Shown here: positions 13,992 to 14,258 of the stretch, piece by piece
How positions within the stretch are numbered: position 1 is the first letter of the stretch
Layout of the letters: the number at the start of each line of letters is the position of its first letter
Assembly: GCA_002480735.1 (NCBI GenBank)
Contig: DLCS01000254.1
Span: 1-14,258 of the forward strand
Length of the DNA: 14,258 bases
Direction: 5' to 3'
Origin: Bacillaceae bacterium UBA7792
Lineage (GTDB): Bacteria; Bacillota; Bacilli; Bacillales; Cytobacillaceae
Program-made: the position numbers and the translations under genes
Notes under the pieces: model-generated
Databases searched by the model: none
Seen by the model: the letters and a program-made list of their open reading frames with translations, nothing else
What the model was told of the DNA's origin: nothing

Positions 13992-14258
13992 TTAAGAGAT
14001 GAACTGATCTTTTAACACAGGCTGTAAAAAATGTTCGATGTGCCTTTTTCTTGCCTCCCAAACCTTTGGCCATTCATTCGTTTCAAATTCTTCAATTTCC
14101 TTCCAACATATATTTCGAATTGCTTCTGCTTCTCCCTTGTTAATAACATTTAGTTCTTCAGCAACACTAATAGAAGCAATCTGACCTGTTAGGATCAAAA
14201 CGCCATTGTTACTAATTCCTGAAGCATTACCAGCAAGAAATACATCTTTATTACTTGT
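13992..14258 (-). CDS. C-terminus of an FAD/NAD(P)-dependent oxidoreductase (alpha-type subunit, partial)
   Basis: An open frame enters from the right edge and ends at 13992; 88 codons are visible. The first residues, TSNKDVFLAGNASGISNNGV, match the second FAD-binding motif of pyridine nucleotide-disulfide oxidoreductases (usually VFLAGDASGI). ILTGQIASISVAEELN follows, where relatives typically have EGRIAG. It ends in a charged helix (about 60-88, WPKVWEARKRHIEHFLQPV) at the point where HcnB-like proteins carry the BFD [2Fe-2S] domain, here on the next gene. A TTG at 14198 lies inside the conserved motif region and is not the true start. The likely role is the NAD(P)/FAD subunit of an amine or opine dehydrogenase with the two genes downstream. 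The body of the gene is not visible. Confidence 0.75.
   Translation of the reverse strand, partial: TSNKDVFLAGNASGISNNGVLILTGQIASISVAEELNVINKGEAEAIRNICWKEIEEFETNEWPKVWEARKRHIEHFLQPVLKDQFIS

Noticed and set aside
12557..14258. Calling the right-edge genes hydrogen cyanide synthase (hcnABC)
   Set aside because: The same subunit types occur in opine, proline and hydroxyproline dehydrogenases; nothing visible points to glycine as substrate, so no symbol was given.

Overview
The window reads as chromosome of an AT-rich, low-GC Gram-positive bacterium of the Bacillaceae. The block polA / phoR-phoP / mdh-icd-citZ / ytwI / ytvI matches, in order and protein sequence, what I recall of Bacillus subtilis and its relatives. 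Ribosome binding sites are strong and many genes start with TTG or GTG. I cannot name the genus.

Layout, left to right. (1) 1-757, minus: the 5' end of polA (5' nuclease domain only), cut by the window edge. (2) 895-2794, minus: a two-gene hflK-hflC operon for membrane SPFH proteins. It lies between polA and phoR, where B. subtilis has nothing comparable, and carries a sigma-W-type promoter and its own terminator. (3) 2890-5387, minus: phoP-phoR, the phosphate-starvation two-component system, with a TTTACA-N5-TTTACA Pho box upstream of phoP. (4) 5527-6012, minus: a small MaoC-like hot-dog protein with a perfect CcpA cre palindrome next to its start. (5) 6144-9735, minus: citZ-icd-mdh (citrate synthase, isocitrate dehydrogenase, malate dehydrogenase) with hairpins between the genes. 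citZ has a good sigma-A promoter, a cre at the predicted transcription start and a leader of about 235 nt. (6) 10100-10561, minus: ytwI (DUF441 membrane protein). (7) 10765-11880, plus: ytvI (AI-2E family membrane protein), the only plus-strand gene. (8) 11881-12169: a gene-free stretch with a perfect 17-bp hairpin. (9) 12170-14258, minus: accessory genes, namely a DUF1904 tautomerase-fold protein, a DAO-family flavoprotein, a BFD-like [2Fe-2S] protein and the C-terminus of an FAD/NAD(P) oxidoreductase. The last three look like a multi-subunit amine, imino-acid or opine dehydrogenase whose alpha subunit has its iron-sulfur domain on a separate gene.

How it works together: citZ-icd-mdh supplies three TCA-cycle steps, and the sequence suggests CcpA (glucose) control at citZ and at the MaoC gene. 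phoP-phoR looks autoregulated by phosphate. hflK-hflC looks tied to envelope stress through an ECF sigma factor. I found no mobile element, CRISPR array, rRNA or tRNA. The least explained parts are the sigma-W/hflKC link, the MaoC gene with cre, the structured citZ leader and the oxidoreductase cluster at the right edge.
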